Source: Panicum virgatum (taxonomy: Eukaryota; Streptophyta; Magnoliopsida; Poales; Poaceae). From it: DNA of 64,000 nt. The position numbers and the translations under genes are program-made. Within the stretch, counting starts at the first letter, position 1. Every line of letters starts with the position of its first letter. The stretch covers positions 43,912,930-43,976,929 of the forward strand of contig NC_053148.1 of NCBI RefSeq assembly GCF_016808335.1. Direction: 5' to 3'. The notes beneath the pieces were generated by a model that made no database searches, was not told where the DNA came from, and saw nothing but the letters and a program-made list of their open reading frames with translations. This document shows positions 33,774 to 45,687 of this stretch, in pieces.

Positions 33774-34530
33774 CGTGCGGCCCAGAGCGGTTGGGGTCCG
33801 CCCTCGTAAACCCGGCCTCTGGCACCCATCGCACCATCGGCTAGCATTAACGCGCGGCCCAGAGCGGTAGAGGTCCGCCCTCGTAAACCCGGCCTCTGGC
33901 ATCCATCGCGCAAGCCATGTATATCAAGTTCTAAAGGAAAGATTTGCCCCAGTTCTTTCTTTGTGTCAAATTTTATTTCGCATTTCGATTCTCGAGATTT
34001 TACTTTCCTAACCCCCGCGTGGACTTCCACTCTGGTCGCTACAGCTAAGATCTGTATTGAGTTGCTAGACTACCGTACAGGTCCGGACCCTCTTGCTGCT
34101 GGGAGAGGGGTCCGGACCCCTAAGGACCTGCTCTGGAGAGGGGGTGCTTGTTTCCTGGGGTGGTTCGGAGTCCTGTGTGGCCGCTTAGCCGGTTCCGTAC
34201 CCAAAGCCTACACACTCCACCACCCTGTAACGAGTGCTCTAGTACTCGGAGCTGGGTAATTAGGGGCCCGGACCTCGTTCTAGCTCAAGGGTTGGCTTCC
34301 TAAGTCCTACACGGCAGGTCCAGCTCCATATCTCAAAGGATCGAGTACGACAGAATGACCTCACCCACTGCTAGGAGGGGTTTGGAGCGTCGGAGCCAGG
34401 TCTGGTAAAGTCGTGTTTGTTTCCTGGAGTGGTACGAAGCCCTGTGTAGCGCCTTAGCCTGGTTCCGCACCCTAAGCCTACACACTCCATCACTCTATAA
34501 CAAGCATCGAACTGCCTGGACCTGCGCATC
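33774..34530. repeat. Tandem repeats in gypsy 3' noncoding region
   Basis: Two about 70-bp copies (core CGGCCCAGAGCGG, CCGCCCTCGTAAACCCGG) lie at 33775-33910. Two about 300-bp diverged copies (markers GCTTGTTTCCTGG, CCTACACACTCCA) start near 34135 and 34410. A further repeated phrase (CCAGGGGG(T/C)CC after ACTGAGCCT or ATTGAGCCT) recurs to 35040. No protein is encoded. Confidence 0.7.
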
Positions 34531-35177
34531 CGGAGCTCTGGACCTCGTACTAGTCGGGGACCGGCCCAGAATAGGTCCCGCGGGCCTGCTACTAAGCTGT
34601 GACTTTGAGTAGTACGCAGGTTAAGCCTTCACTGGTGGTAGCTAGCCTCAAACCATTGAGCCTACCTACCAGGGGGTCCCGGCATCCACTTTAAGGCTTC
34701 ATGCAGATCGAGGTACAGTCTCTGTAGTAGACAGGCTCAAAACAACTGAGCCTGTCTCCCAGGGGGCCCGGAGCGTCTGCTTTGAGCCAGACACCAAGGA
34801 TCGATTCTGCATACGTCAAACAACTAAGTTGCAGCATCATTACTACCATATAAGCGAGTTTGATTTTCCTCTCTGTAGTTTTTCTGCTATACAGGGAATA
34901 AGTCGCTCGTTCGAGTTGCAATCTATGCTACACCTATACCCAAGGATGCTTGCTCAACCTCATACGGGGGTCCGGAGTGTCTTCTACGGCTCGAATGGCA
35001 GATAGATCCTAACAACTGAACCTATCTGCCAGGGGGCCAGGGCGCCGAGCGCTGGGGTGCTGCATACCGCAACCAGAGCAACTAACAAACAGCTAAGTTG
35101 AAATTTTCCTTTATTAAAATTTCAACAAGAACAATGTTTGTTACATAACACAAAAAAACAAAAGTACAATGTCCAGC

Positions 35178-38100
35178 TCAGGAGTCTGCAGGATCCCGCT
35201 TGAAGTAGGTGGCGACGAAGTCGGCGACATCCCGCACGCCTTCTCGAGCAGAGGCCTCCGTCTCCGCCACAGGACCGTCGACCACGGGGGCTAGCGAGAT
35301 GGCTGGGTCGTGGCTCCGGAGGCATGTCGGGATGTGCTCCGCCACCATCCGGATCAGCTCGCGGCCCTCAGCTTCAAGCTGGCCAGCAAGGACCGGCTCC
35401 AGACGCCGGAGCCTATCCGAAGTGGAGTTCAGCACTGGGAGGGCGTCAGCAATCAAAGCTGGCGGCTCTGCCACTTGGATTGGACTCATTCCAAGTGGCA
35501 CCAGAGCTGAGCTTCTTCGCTCGCCCAGTCGACGATTCGCTGGGCCCCCACGCGCTGATCCTCCTGCAGCTTCCGGACCGCCTCCTGCACCCGGGTGTCC
35601 AGTGCGGCCTTGGCCACCTCCACCTCGCGGGCCCTCTGCTCGAGCTCGGCCTTCTTCTTCGCTGCCGACTCCTTCAGGGACTTGAGGGCCTCGCGCTGGC
35701 GCTCAAGCTGGAGCTCCATGTTGGTGGTGAGGGATTCCCGCTTCGCAAGGGACTTTCTATCCTCCTCAAGCTCCAACTCGGCAACAGCCTGCTTGTTAGC
35801 GGCCTCCTGCAGCTGCTCGCGCCATCCTTGCAGGGTCTCAGAGAGCTTGTCGAGCTCCTGCTTGCGGATCTCGAGACCCTGGCTGCGAGTCTCAAGCTCG
35901 GACCGCTGAGCCACGAGGCTGGCCACCTCCTTGTCAAAAGCCTCCTCCTGCAATGCCAGGGCCTTTTTCCGGCTCGCTACCGCAAACTCCCGGTCGAACA
36001 CCTTCCGAAGATTGGCTCGGTAGGCCTCCTGGTCGGCCTTGAGTTCGGACCGGACATGTGCAGCAAGGGAGGCTTCGACCTTCGTGCGCGCCTCCAGACG
36101 GGTGTGCCAGTCGCCGAGGCGCTGGCGCTCGCTCTCCAGAGCAGCCCACTCCCGCCGGAAGGCCACCTCGGTGGTAGAGGTCGCCTCCTCTATCGACTGC
36201 TGGACCCGGACCAGCACCTGGGGGAGGGGAGCCGCTTCCTCCTCCGGGCGACCCTACAGGAGCCGCCTTCCAAAGACCACCTCCAGCTCTTCCTCTGCTG
36301 CAGGTTCGGAGCTGAGGGTGGGAACTTCCGGCACAGGCGTCGGGACCTCGGCTGCCGGGGTGCTCGCCGTTGCTGCGCCCTCTCCCGCTGTGCTCGCCGT
36401 CGCTGTGCCTGGTGTCGGCGCAGCATCCACCGTCGCCGCGTCAGGCATTGCTGTGCCTGGCTCTGGCACATCCGCCGTCACAGTGTCAGGCGTTGCTGCA
36501 CCTGGCACTAGCGCACCCGCTATCGCAGCGTCGGGCGTTGCTTCGCCTATTGCTGGCGCACCCGCCGTCACCGCATCGGGCGCCATCGGGGTAGCGGAAG
36601 CTGCTGCACCCGAGCTCCCCGCACCCGCCGTCTCTCCCGCCGTCGCCGCCGAGGCCCCGGTCGCCTGGACCCCTACTGATGAGCCAGCGGCAGTGGAAAA
36701 ACTGCTTGGGCGAGAGGCCCTGGCGAACAAAGAGAAGAAGCCTTCAATAAAAAGCGGAGCACCAAGAATAAGGGAAGTGAACGGAAGAACACTTACCCTG
36801 AAGCGCTGGGTCTCCAGCGCCCACGGAGGCTCGGCGACTGCTTCTGCTGCTGCTGCTCCCAAGGCAGCGGCGGAGGCGCACCACGCTGCTGCTGCGGCTC
36901 CCGTGGCGGCGGCGGAGGCGCAACCCGTGGTTGCTGCTGCTGCTGCCGGGGGGAGGCATCTCTAGGCGGTGGTAGTGGCGGTGCGGCTGCTCCGGGGGTC
37001 CCGCGAGGTCCGGGGGCCCGAAAACTACCCTGGCCAGTGTCCTCGGCGGTCCTCTGACACTTCACGGTGGGCTCCACAACTGGGGCCCCGTTGGCCCGGT
37101 GCAACCTGCGCCGGCCCGCTTCCCCCGACGACGCGCCGGAGCTACTCCGGGCTTGGCTGGGACTGCTCGTGGCGGCGCTACCAGCCACGGCCTGCTTGCC
37201 CTTGGCAGTGGGGCTGGACCCCGCGGGGCTCGGCACGCCTTGCACCCCGGACGCACTAGGGATCCGGATCCCACGGTCCGGGTCGACTCCAGTCTAGCGT
37301 GCGGCCAGCCCACCATCGTCGAGGGTCGGCAGGGTGGCCAGCACCGCGGTCCTCAGGCGTGAGTCCTCGCAGAGAGGGACGACACCCTGAGGAAGGATCA
37401 GGTGTTCCGGGATGAAGATCTCCCCGGTCACCGCCCGCACCAGGACCTCCAGGGCTTCCTGGGTCAGGTCGCTCCCCTCTCCGCGGTGGGTCCTGCTGCA
37501 GTCGTTGGGGCCGGTGAAGCTCCAAGAAGGATGCGGCCGCTGCTTCAGGGGGGGCAATCCGGCGCTTTAGGAAGTCCCCAAGCACGTGCAGCGAGGTGGG
37601 GCCGCCCTCTGCCAGCGCCCTGATCTTGCTCAGCACGGAGTCGAAATCCGGCGACAGGGTCGGCTTGGCCCTCCAGGACAGACGGTCGGAAGCGGGCCCC
37701 CCGGTCGGCATGACCAGGCGCTCGTTGGCTTTGGTGGTGGCGATCACCCACTCCCTGCGCCACTCCTCGCACTTCCCGCCAGTGAGCCCGGGGATGTATG
37801 GCGTCCGCAGGTCGCTCCTCGTCTGGAAGTAATACGCCCCCACTTCGTCTTTGGCCTTCCCGGACTTCACCAGGACGAACAAGTGGCGGAAGAGGATGGC
37901 GCAGGGCCGCACCCCCACGAACATCTCTCACAGGTGCACGAAGATGGCCGTCAGGAGGATGGAGTTCGGCGTGAGATGTTGAAGCTGGAGGCCGAAATCC
38001 TCCAGCAGCAGCAGAAAGAATGAGGAGATCGGCAGCCCCAGGCCGGTGGAAATGTGCGAGATGAACAGCACAAATTCCCCCGCGCGCAGGTTGCCGAGGG

Positions 38101-38218
38101 GAACCGAGCCTGCTCGAATCCCCCAAGCAGTCTCCTGTGCACTCCACCCAAGCAGGCGGCGCACCGTGTTCAGCTCTTCCTCAGTCTGGAAACAGCGGGG
38201 ACGAGCAAGGGATGCCAT
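35178..38218 (-). pseudogene. Antisense ORF of gypsy element (putative gypsy-type transposon domain)
   Basis: Runs opposite to gag-pol. Residues from 38218 (MASLARPRCFQTEEEL) include GEFVLFISHISTGLGLPISSF and GLQLQHLTPNSILLTAIFVHL, which match PF04195 ('putative gypsy type transposon') as remembered. A TGA at about 37925-37927 replaces the Cys normally after VHL, and the domain resumes at 37924. After Pro/Ala-rich low-complexity sequence, 36217-35486 is a long Glu/Lys/Gln-rich coiled coil. Frame changes and stops make it nonfunctional here. Comparable antisense genes exist in Grande elements; their role is unknown. Confidence 0.75.
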
Positions 38219-38796
38219 CTCGCTATGGAGGCGAGGAGCAATCTACGCAGGAGAGCAAGGTGCGAGGAGGCTCGAAGGCAAAGGGGTGCAAAGGTTGGAA
38301 GGAAGAAGGCGAATGCGGGAAAGTAACCGTGATATGCGGTTCGTCCCTTTATGAAGCCTGACCCAACCGGCGCGCCCCGGAACCGTCGCTGGAACCCAAG
38401 CGACGCTCGCGCCTGGTGTTAACCGCCCAGTCCATGACAAGGGGGCCCAGGCCCACCTGTCAGGGAGGACGGGTAACAAACAAAGGTGTGAAAAGGCGGG
38501 ATCTGGACCGTCGCTCGCGCGCGAAGCGAGGCGGAAGCTGAGTTGATGTGCGCGCATTAAGCGCTGGCATGACCAATCTTTTCAGGAACTGCGCTGGTTG
38601 CAACAATGCCGAGCGTCGCACGCGTGACTAGGTGAACCACTGCGCGTGGGGGCCACGAGTCAATAAGCCGTTGCGATGTGATGAGGCAGCAAAAAACCCA
38701 ATGGATGGTCAAGGCCGGACAAGACTCCTGCAGTAGGAGGCTTCAAGTTATGCAAAGCCAAAATCGCAGTAGTGACCCCACCTGCGGATTCATCAC

Positions 38797-38823
38797 CTCT
38801 CCCGAGGTGGGCCTGGGGGCCAT
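38797..38823 (+). other. Polypurine tract of gypsy element
   Basis: Purine-rich GAGGTGGGCCTGGGGGCCAT abuts the TGTCGG start of the 3' LTR, where plus-strand synthesis is primed. Confidence 0.6.
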
Positions 38824-39876
38824 TGTCGGTACTCTGTAGCAGGGATACCCACTCTTACTGCAGCAAGACAGGACTCGCGTAATCATATGTAACTACGCCA
38901 TAAGGGGCGGAGCAGCCGGGCCCCACGGGTCAGGCTCTTACCTCACCGGGCCAACGGCCCCGGACCTGCTCCCTGCTCTGGGATGGGTCCGGTGACGCCA
39001 CGTTTCCCTGAGGGAGGGAAGCTCCGACCCAACAGCCGAGGGCTCGGACCCCCCATAGGGGTCCAGGGCCTCCCGCATCCATCCGGACCTCCCACGCGGG
39101 TAGAACCAACACACCGCCGTGGGGGGGTCCGTAGCCGCCATGTGTCCCGCAGGCGTGGGCGCAGGTGCGAGTCTTCCGCTGGAAGACTCGCCCACCCACC
39201 GCATTCAATGCGGGTGGTTAAGGCGTGCTCTGCCGTCGCGGCTCGCGGGGCAGCCTTTGTCAGTCCTCACTGTAGACCGCGTATTACCGAGGTACACAGT
39301 GCAGCCGCATGCGCCTCATCCGCGCAGAGCCCGTTTGCCGCATTAATTGGATACGACGGTACGACACTTTTCCATCATGTCGCCTACACCGCAAGCTAAA
39401 CGACCGTTCAGCTACGCTGCAGGCAACACCGCACGCTACACCCTGGCGCCATTTCGACAAGACAGGGCAAAGCACGCTGGTCGGAAGATTCCCACGGACA
39501 AACCAGGGAAATCCGAGGATGAGATCTCCTTCACCTGCAACGCCATAATATATGAACAGTATGTTGTTTTATACTGCATCGTTGGGCCCATCTGTCGGGG
39601 TCCCAACGGCCATGTACGCGCCTCCCTTGAGATATAAAAGGGAGGCGCTCGCCGCACATGAAAGGAGGTTTTTTCCAAGCTCACCCAGACTCAAGCAATA
39701 CAGCACACAGTGGACGTAGGGTTTTACGCTCCGGCGGCCCGAACCACTCTAAACCAGCTGTGTTCATCGTGTTCTTCCAGGAGATGGAACTAGTCCTAGC
39801 TAACCCCCGAGTACTCACCATCTGGGCTTAGGCAGGTGCATTCCGCCACACGGCTATGGTTTACCACACCACGACA
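38824..39876 (+). repeat. 3' LTR of gypsy element (1053 bp)
   Basis: Starts TGTCGGTACTC and ends CACCACGACA. The TATA box GATATAAAAGG lies at 39631-39641. It is the complete version of the truncated LTR at 29232. By eye the shared part differs by scattered substitutions and one 29-bp indel. Confidence 0.87.
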
Positions 39877-41640
39877 TAGCACTTTTCTCACTTCAGAGGG
39901 CTTCCTAGACTGCTTGAGATGGGACAGAATAGGTACATTGAGGACTGGGTCCGAGTGTTCTATGCCACAGCCTGGATTGCTCCCAAGCGTAGAGCCGTGC
40001 ATTTCATGTTTGGAGGCCAGGACTTTGGTTTGACGAGGGCGACGATTGCAGGAAACCTTGGAGTCGACTTGGTCGATGTCTCCCTGCACGAGAGAGTATA
40101 TGGAGACGCAGATCCACCCCGCAGGGCGATGATTGGCGGGATCGCACCTTCTCACGAGGTGATCTCTCAGTGCTTCCGCCAGCCATTCCCAGCCTCGTAT
40201 GCTAGAGACCCTAGCTTGCTGACCCCAGAGGTGTACACAGTTCACATGGCCCTCCGGAGGATCTTGTTACCGAGGAGTGGCTACCCAGAGGGGTTCACAG
40301 GACTGCAGTAGCTACTACTACTCTACATCCTCACTCATGAGCCTTTTGACATTGTGGACTTTATTTTGGCTGAGATCGAGGATGTGATCACTGACGGGAT
40401 GGGGGTCATGCGGTAGTTTCCTTATGCACACTGGATCAGTTATATTTGTTCTATGATCGTGCCCGCTGACTCGCCGATCAGTGCTGTCTACCGCCAGGAT
40501 GAGGCTCCCCGGTTCCCAGTCTACCGTCCTACTGCACCACAGGACCGGAGGAGGGGCAGACAGGCAGACAGAGATGCAATGGCACAGCTACCAGCCAAGG
40601 TGCAGGCCCGAGTGGCAGAGGAGGACGAGGCACTACTAGCAGTAGAGGCACAGCTTCCCGGAGGAGATGATGGGATTCACTGGTCTAACATTGAGACAGA
40701 CTCCTCCGAGGATGACGAGTACTTAGACTCCTCCGAGGATGACGAGTACTTTCCTCCAGCACCAGCCAGTCACGACCACGAGGCAGGAGGGTCCTGAGAG
40801 CCACCTCCACCGTCACCAGCAGCTACTACTGTCTCAGAGTCCCAGGTGACTCGGCCGTCCGAGCTCACCTCTCTCCTTCAGCAGCTTGTCACTCAGCAGA
40901 GAGAGGATCAGATCGCACAGGAGGAGGCCAGGAGAGTCCATGAGGCTCAGCTTGCAGCTATTCAGAAGGAGGCTGCCCGAGAGCGTGCTGCAGCCGAGGA
41001 GCGTTTTGTCGGGCTCATTGACCGAGTCTCTCAGAGGATAGACGCTCAGTTCCAGCAGATGCAGCAGGGCATGATGGCGATGTTCGGGATGATCACATAG
41101 CTTTACACTCACACCTGACTCGCCCCGCAGCAGCTAGGACATCAGGGTGTTGGAGCACCTCCGCTTGCAGTCACTCCAGCTCCTGCTCCAGCCTCTGCTT
41201 TCTCGACGTCTCCGGAGCCCACATTCTCGATGTCCGCTCTACTTGGGTCTGCCGGTCGTCTGCTTTTCTCTCCACTGCCAGTGACTTCGCTCTTTCTAGA
41301 CACTCCTGTAATTGTTCTGTCAGTCGCTTTCCCCACCGTACCTCAGGCAGCACCTTTAGGGGGAGAAGCAGGAGAGGAGTCCCTACCACTGCAGTCGATG
41401 CAGCCGGCAGCCTCAGCAGTCACGACTTCAGATGCTGACACCTCTTCTGCTGACCCGATTACGACTTCTACGGATCCTCTCCTAGGCTGTGCTAGCACGA
41501 GAGCCTCCACGACAGCTACACCTCCAGTCAGCTCGGACCCGCAGCTCCCGTCCGTCACCGAGGGTTCTCCGTCCGACGACGACGACGACGACCTGGACCG
41601 CTTCCTCACCGTGCCGCGACAGCAGGACCCGTAGCTCGCC
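39877..41640 (+). pseudogene. Sirevirus 3' ORF (env-like/plant transposon protein region), broken
   Basis: Reading frame open from the junction with the gypsy LTR. It encodes MGQNRYIEDWVRVFYATAW, then a conserved globular part (HFMFGGQDFGLTRATIAGNL). Stops are at about 40309-40311, 40414-40416 and 40797-40799. An acidic repeat (SSEDDEY twice), a Gln/Glu/Arg-rich coiled coil (about 40870-41060) and a Ser/Thr/Pro-rich tail to 41634 follow. It lies just upstream of a polypurine tract and LTR, the place of the extra 3' gene in some Sireviruses. It was not possible to show that it is a true envelope gene; no convincing signal peptide is seen. Confidence 0.65.
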
Positions 41641-41927
41641 TTTTTGGTGCTTTGATGCCAAAGGGGAGAGAGTTAGGGGGAGTCACAGAGGAGTTCGAGT
41701 CAGGGGGAGGGTAGAGCAAGCAGAGTGCTCGTAGATGCCAGGACTTGATTGGTGTATCTTCATTGGCTTTTAGTTCATGGACATGTATATTAGACTCTTG
41801 TGCATGTTGCTCTTTATGACATGTCTATGGATTCTGTTCGAGCCTTCGTGTTCTTTGTGCTTTTCTTTTCACGCGTTAATCTTTCTTACTTTACTCGTTT
41901 AAGTTATTATTTGTGTTGTCATCAATC

Positions 41928-41944
41928 ACCAAAAAGGGGGAGAT
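41928..41944 (+). other. Polypurine tract of Sirevirus element
   Basis: CCAAAAAGGGGGAGATT lies directly before the TGAAAGC start of the LTR, typical of Sireviruses. Confidence 0.75.
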
Positions 41945-43434
41945 TGAAAGCATCTAGGCCCTCAAGGTATGTTTCGGTGATTAATGACAACCATTTTTGT
42001 GACTAATGAGTTTGTGTAGCTTAATGAAATCTTATTGCTCATTGGATCATATGTTAAAGAGGCCCCTCAATTTCATTACTCAAAAAGGCGATCTCGGTAT
42101 TCAACTCAAGTATATAACAAGACTAAGGATCTTTCTAGTCCTAAGTGTCGCAAGGTTGAGAAGGACACTTAGGTTAGTATATGTTTTATAGTTTTGTAGA
42201 GGTCACACTATTAAGAGGGATTAAGGCCAAGTAACTTGAGCATGGACATGGTCAATTAAAAATGGATGCACACATTGGTCACTCAGGCTATTGGAAGCTC
42301 AAACAAGTGTTACTCAACTCTTATCTCAAGAAAGTTTGGATTTCACTCGAGACTCAAATCAAAACAGACAAAATCAAGAAAAAGTCTTATCACCGGTTTA
42401 ACCGACGTTACTGCTTTTCTATACGTCGGTTAAACGCAGTCACTAAAACCTGGACACTGTATTCACCGGTTTAACCGACGCTGTTCAAAATTAACATCGG
42501 TACAGTTGTCCAGAATGTTGGTTTTTCGGGGTTTTCTGAGCTTATACAGACCGGTTAAACCGACGATGGATTTGAGTTAACGTCGGTATAGTTGTCCAGA
42601 GAGTTGGTTTTTTCAGTTAATCAGTGGACAGCTACATTCATCGGTTCGTCGGTCAAATTGCCTGTGCAATAATAGCTAGTTTTTCAAAGAGGATGTTTAC
42701 ATTCATCGGTTGAACCGGCGATTACTCTGGAGGGACCGTCAGATTAACCGGCGTTGCGTACTTTTTCTGGTAGCTTTTCTCCAACGGCTCTATACTCGTG
42801 AGCTGCCTATATATACCCCTCCAATGGGTCATTTTACTCTCTCTTGACACCAGGCAACATTCATACACACATTCTATAGTTGAGAGACACTTAGAGCCTT
42901 AATTCCACTCAATTGAACATTCAATCATCCAAGAAGCAAAACTAAGGACTTGAGTAGGGAGAAGCTTGTGTGCATCCGCTCTTGGTGATCGGTTCTTGCT
43001 CAAGTGAAGGTTCTAGCTTGTTACTCTTGGTGATTGGCATCACCTAGGCGATCTTGGTGTATGTGGCTTGAGCTCCACCACGCCGGGACGGCGAACGGAG
43101 ACTCTTAGTGAGTGTCACAACATGGATTAAGGGTGTGTGCCAACACATCGATACCACGGGAAAAAATCCGGTTGTCTCTTGATCCCTATTTACATTCAAG
43201 CATTTACATTCTTGCTCTATTTTCATGTGCTTGACTTTAGAGATCATAGCTTAGCTCTAACTTGTTTAGGCTAACACTAGTTTTATCTCTCATATCTTGA
43301 GTAGCTAGCTAGCTAGACCGGTTTGTGTTTTTGGGCCTTCTAGTTTTTGCATAGGCTAAGGTTGTTTTATATCACTTTAGATTTTATGAAAAAGGCCCAA
43401 TTCAACCCCCCTTCTTGTGCCATCGATCCTTACA
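41945..43434 (+). repeat. Sirevirus-like LTR (1490 bp), flanked by both PPT and PBS
   Basis: Starts TGAAAGCATC and ends ATCCTTACA, the same family as 1302-2902 but opposite orientation. TATA box CTATATATAC at 42807-42816. Near-palindromic ACCGGTTTAACCGACG variants cluster at 42390-42760. A polypurine tract precedes it and a primer site follows it, so it serves as 3' LTR for one internal region and 5' LTR for another. Confidence 0.88.
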
Positions 43435-43436
43435 AT

Positions 43437-43545
43437 CGGTATCAGAGCCGAGTTGCTCATTTGGATCATTAAGCTTAACCCCTTAGAGCCATGGCTAGGA
43501 TGGGTGGTTCGCCTCCTCACTTCGAGGGCAAGAACTTCGCTGACG
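43437..43545 (+). pseudogene. PBS and truncated Sirevirus gag start
   Basis: The PBS-like CGGTATCAGAGCC follows the LTR. A gag start at 43491 (MARMGGSPPHFEGKNFA) matches the gag at the left end of the window for about 17 residues. Homology then stops at about 43541 and unrelated sequence follows. The rest of the element is lost. Confidence 0.82.
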
Positions 43546-43689
43546 GCGTGGACATCCAAGGATATAATTGAACTGAAGAAGGATAGTTCGAGGACCAAAC
43601 TGACCCGCGCAAAAGTTCGTGGACGAACTTGACCCTCTGCTAACAGTTCGTGGACAATTTTGCCTATTTTACCAAAAGAAAACTACTAA

Positions 43690-43915
43690 TAGGAGCATCT
43701 GCTTTATGTTGGGCTATCTGACTTAGTAGGAATGATGTGGTGTTTGACAGATCACCAACTAAAACTTGTATGCAGTTACTATATCGGGGCACCCATTGGC
43801 TCTGGTTCTAGGCTCGGCTACAAAGGCGTGATGAAGATAAGAAGGAGCTGCAGAAGGCATGTCAAACCATAGAGGAGTCATGCAAATTTTTGCCAACCAT
43901 GAATGAAGGTTTAGT
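43690..43915 (+). pseudogene. LINE-type ORF2 C-terminal remnant
   Basis: One frame with two stops reads WAI*LSRNDVVFDRSP, THWLWF*ARLQRRDEDKK and similar, like the zf-RVT/C-terminal tail of plant L1 elements. It lacks RT and is a short fossil. Confidence 0.55.
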
Positions 43916-44139
43916 AATAGAATTGGCTCTTAATAAGCTTCTTCATCAACTGTTGGCTGGCTGTGAATTCTTTGTTTAATCTTGTGTGAGTGATTGCAGA
44001 TGGAAGAGCTGCAAACTTTGTATCGGCTGACGTAAAAGCCGGTTACCTTTTCCCATAAAACAGACCTCGACGTGGTTAATCGGCCTAACACAAAAATTAT
44101 TGTTTTGACACACTAGCTTTTTTTTAGGGGTTTTGACAC

Positions 44140-44535
44140 ACTAGCTAGGTCGCCTATCGTGATTACGTAGGTGAGCTAAGGCAATGATGGACCTCCCAAG
44201 CCTTGCAATGAACAGCCCGCAAACGGAGTAATAACGTGCGACTTCGCGGAACAAAAGCGCCCGGCCTCTTGTTCGATCGGGCCCAGCCAAGCAGCGGCGG
44301 CACTGCGGCATGGGGCCGGCAGCCAAGCAGCAGCGGCACTGCGGCATGGGGCCGGCCGCCCCGCAGCCAGGCGGGAGGGGTATAAATCTGTAAATTATGA
44401 AATCGAAAATATATTTTTGTAAAAAATGATTTTGAAAAATATAAAAATAAAAAAACGCTGGCGTCTGGCAAGAACAATCTGGCCCGCAGACGGTGTCGGA
44501 TGGGCTGGCCTTCCAGGCTCAGGTCAGTGTACGAA
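44140..44535. other. Spacer, no gene recognised
   Basis: Contains a short GC-rich imperfect duplication (GGCACTGCGGCATGGGGCCGG at about 44298-44355) and AT-rich sequence. No coding potential is supported. Confidence 0.35.
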
Positions 44536-45520
44536 CTGTAGGCGCTTTTTTCATTTTTATATTAAAAAAACAAAATTTCAAAAATATATGTCGAATAGGG
44601 AAATTTTCAAAAATGGGTGCATGTCGCCCATTAGGGGGCGACAGGGTGCCTGTCGCCCATCCAGTGGGCGACAGGACCTAAATATAAAAAAAATTACATT
44701 TAGGTCCTGGCACCCAGGGCGCATTAAACAGTGAACTTGTAAAATCGATATAAAATCGTAGAAAAATTAGAAAAAATACAAACTAACTGTTCTGGATTCT
44801 ATGAAATAATATCTACAACTTTTGTTACATAAAGTTTTTCATTTGATCAATGTATCTAAATCAAGAAAAATAGTTCTTGTACCTAGAAAAATCTGAAATA
44901 ATTCATTTAGTCTAGTTGTGCTTATCTAAAATTTACCAAACTTTTTTTATAGCTCTTAGAAAATAAAATAATGGTACTGTAAAAGTTATGGCTTCTAATT
45001 CTCAGTATAGCAGCATGGATAAATAACCTATTTAAACTAGACATATTGCAAGATCTAATTTAAGAACTTATTCTAGAAATGTTTTCTGGGCCTACCAAAT
45101 TTGTAAAAAACCTATGCTCACCATATGAAACACTCTGGCCAAAGATGACATGCATCCAAAGGATGGATCTTGAGATTTAAATAAAAGTGCATTAACCTGG
45201 TATTTAAAATAGAGCAAGATACATTGATCAAATGAAAAATTTTATGTAACAAAAGTTGTAGATCTTGTTTCATAGAATACAAACCAGCTGAGTTTGTATT
45301 TTTTTATTTTCTACGATTTTATATAGATTTTATAAATTCACTGTTTAATGCGCCCTGGGCGCCACGACCTAAATGTAATTTTTTTTTTACATTTAGGTCA
45401 TGTCGCCCATTAGGGGGGCAACATGCACCCATTTTTGAAAATTTTCCTATTCGGCATATATTTTTGAAATTTTATTTTTTATATATATAAAAATGAAAAA
45501 AGCGCATTTTGTAGGCCCGT
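44536..45520. mobile_element. Foldback/MULE-like element with about 350-bp inverted repeats
   Basis: The arm 44540-44880 is repeated inverted at about 45205-45515, including GCGCTTTTTTCATTTTTATAT at the outer edge and ATTTGATCAATGTATCT at the inner edge. Each arm has smaller hairpins made of TGTCGCCCA/TGGGCGACA. A candidate TSD TGTAGGC occurs on both sides but the exact ends are uncertain. The loop of about 330 bp encodes nothing. Confidence 0.7.
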
Positions 45521-45591
45521 TGGGAACAAGCAAGTGCAGCCATCGTGCTACCTGCTCTCTCTACGCAATTAACCAACGAATGCGTGCGAAA

Positions 45592-45657
45592 GGACATGTA
45601 GTCTAGTGGTTACAAGAGCATCAGTAGCACCTGAGGTCCTGGGTTCGACTCCCCATA
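45592..45657 (+). other. tRNA-like sequence (SINE head or tRNA fossil)
   Basis: A-box-like TAGTCTAGTGGTTA followed by B-box GGTTCGACTCC at tRNA spacing. A full cloverleaf is not evident, and a T-run follows. It may be a tRNA-derived SINE head. Confidence 0.45.
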
Positions 45658-45687
45658 AAAGCGATTTTTTTAGAATTTAACGGCGGA

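Larger units (their letters stand above)
29232..39876 (+). mobile_element. Tat/Grande-like Ty3-gypsy element, deleted and decayed
   Basis: Order: truncated 5' LTR, primer site, gag, RNase H, integrase, long noncoding zone with tandem repeats, antisense ORF, polypurine tract, full 3' LTR. Protease and reverse transcriptase are missing between about 31772 and 31800. The long 3' region with an antisense gene is characteristic of Tat-lineage elements such as Grande. Several stops and frameshifts make it nonautonomous. The right flank continues into a Sirevirus fragment. Confidence 0.82.

Noticed and set aside
33774..34530. CRISPR-like array
   Set aside because: Plant retrotransposon noncoding repeats with unequal spacing and no spacer structure.
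39877..41640. Retroviral-type envelope gene
   Set aside because: No clear signal peptide or transmembrane anchor; the position alone supports only a Sirevirus 3' ORF.
45592..45657. Functional tRNA gene
   Set aside because: A and B boxes are present but no acceptor stem pairs properly.
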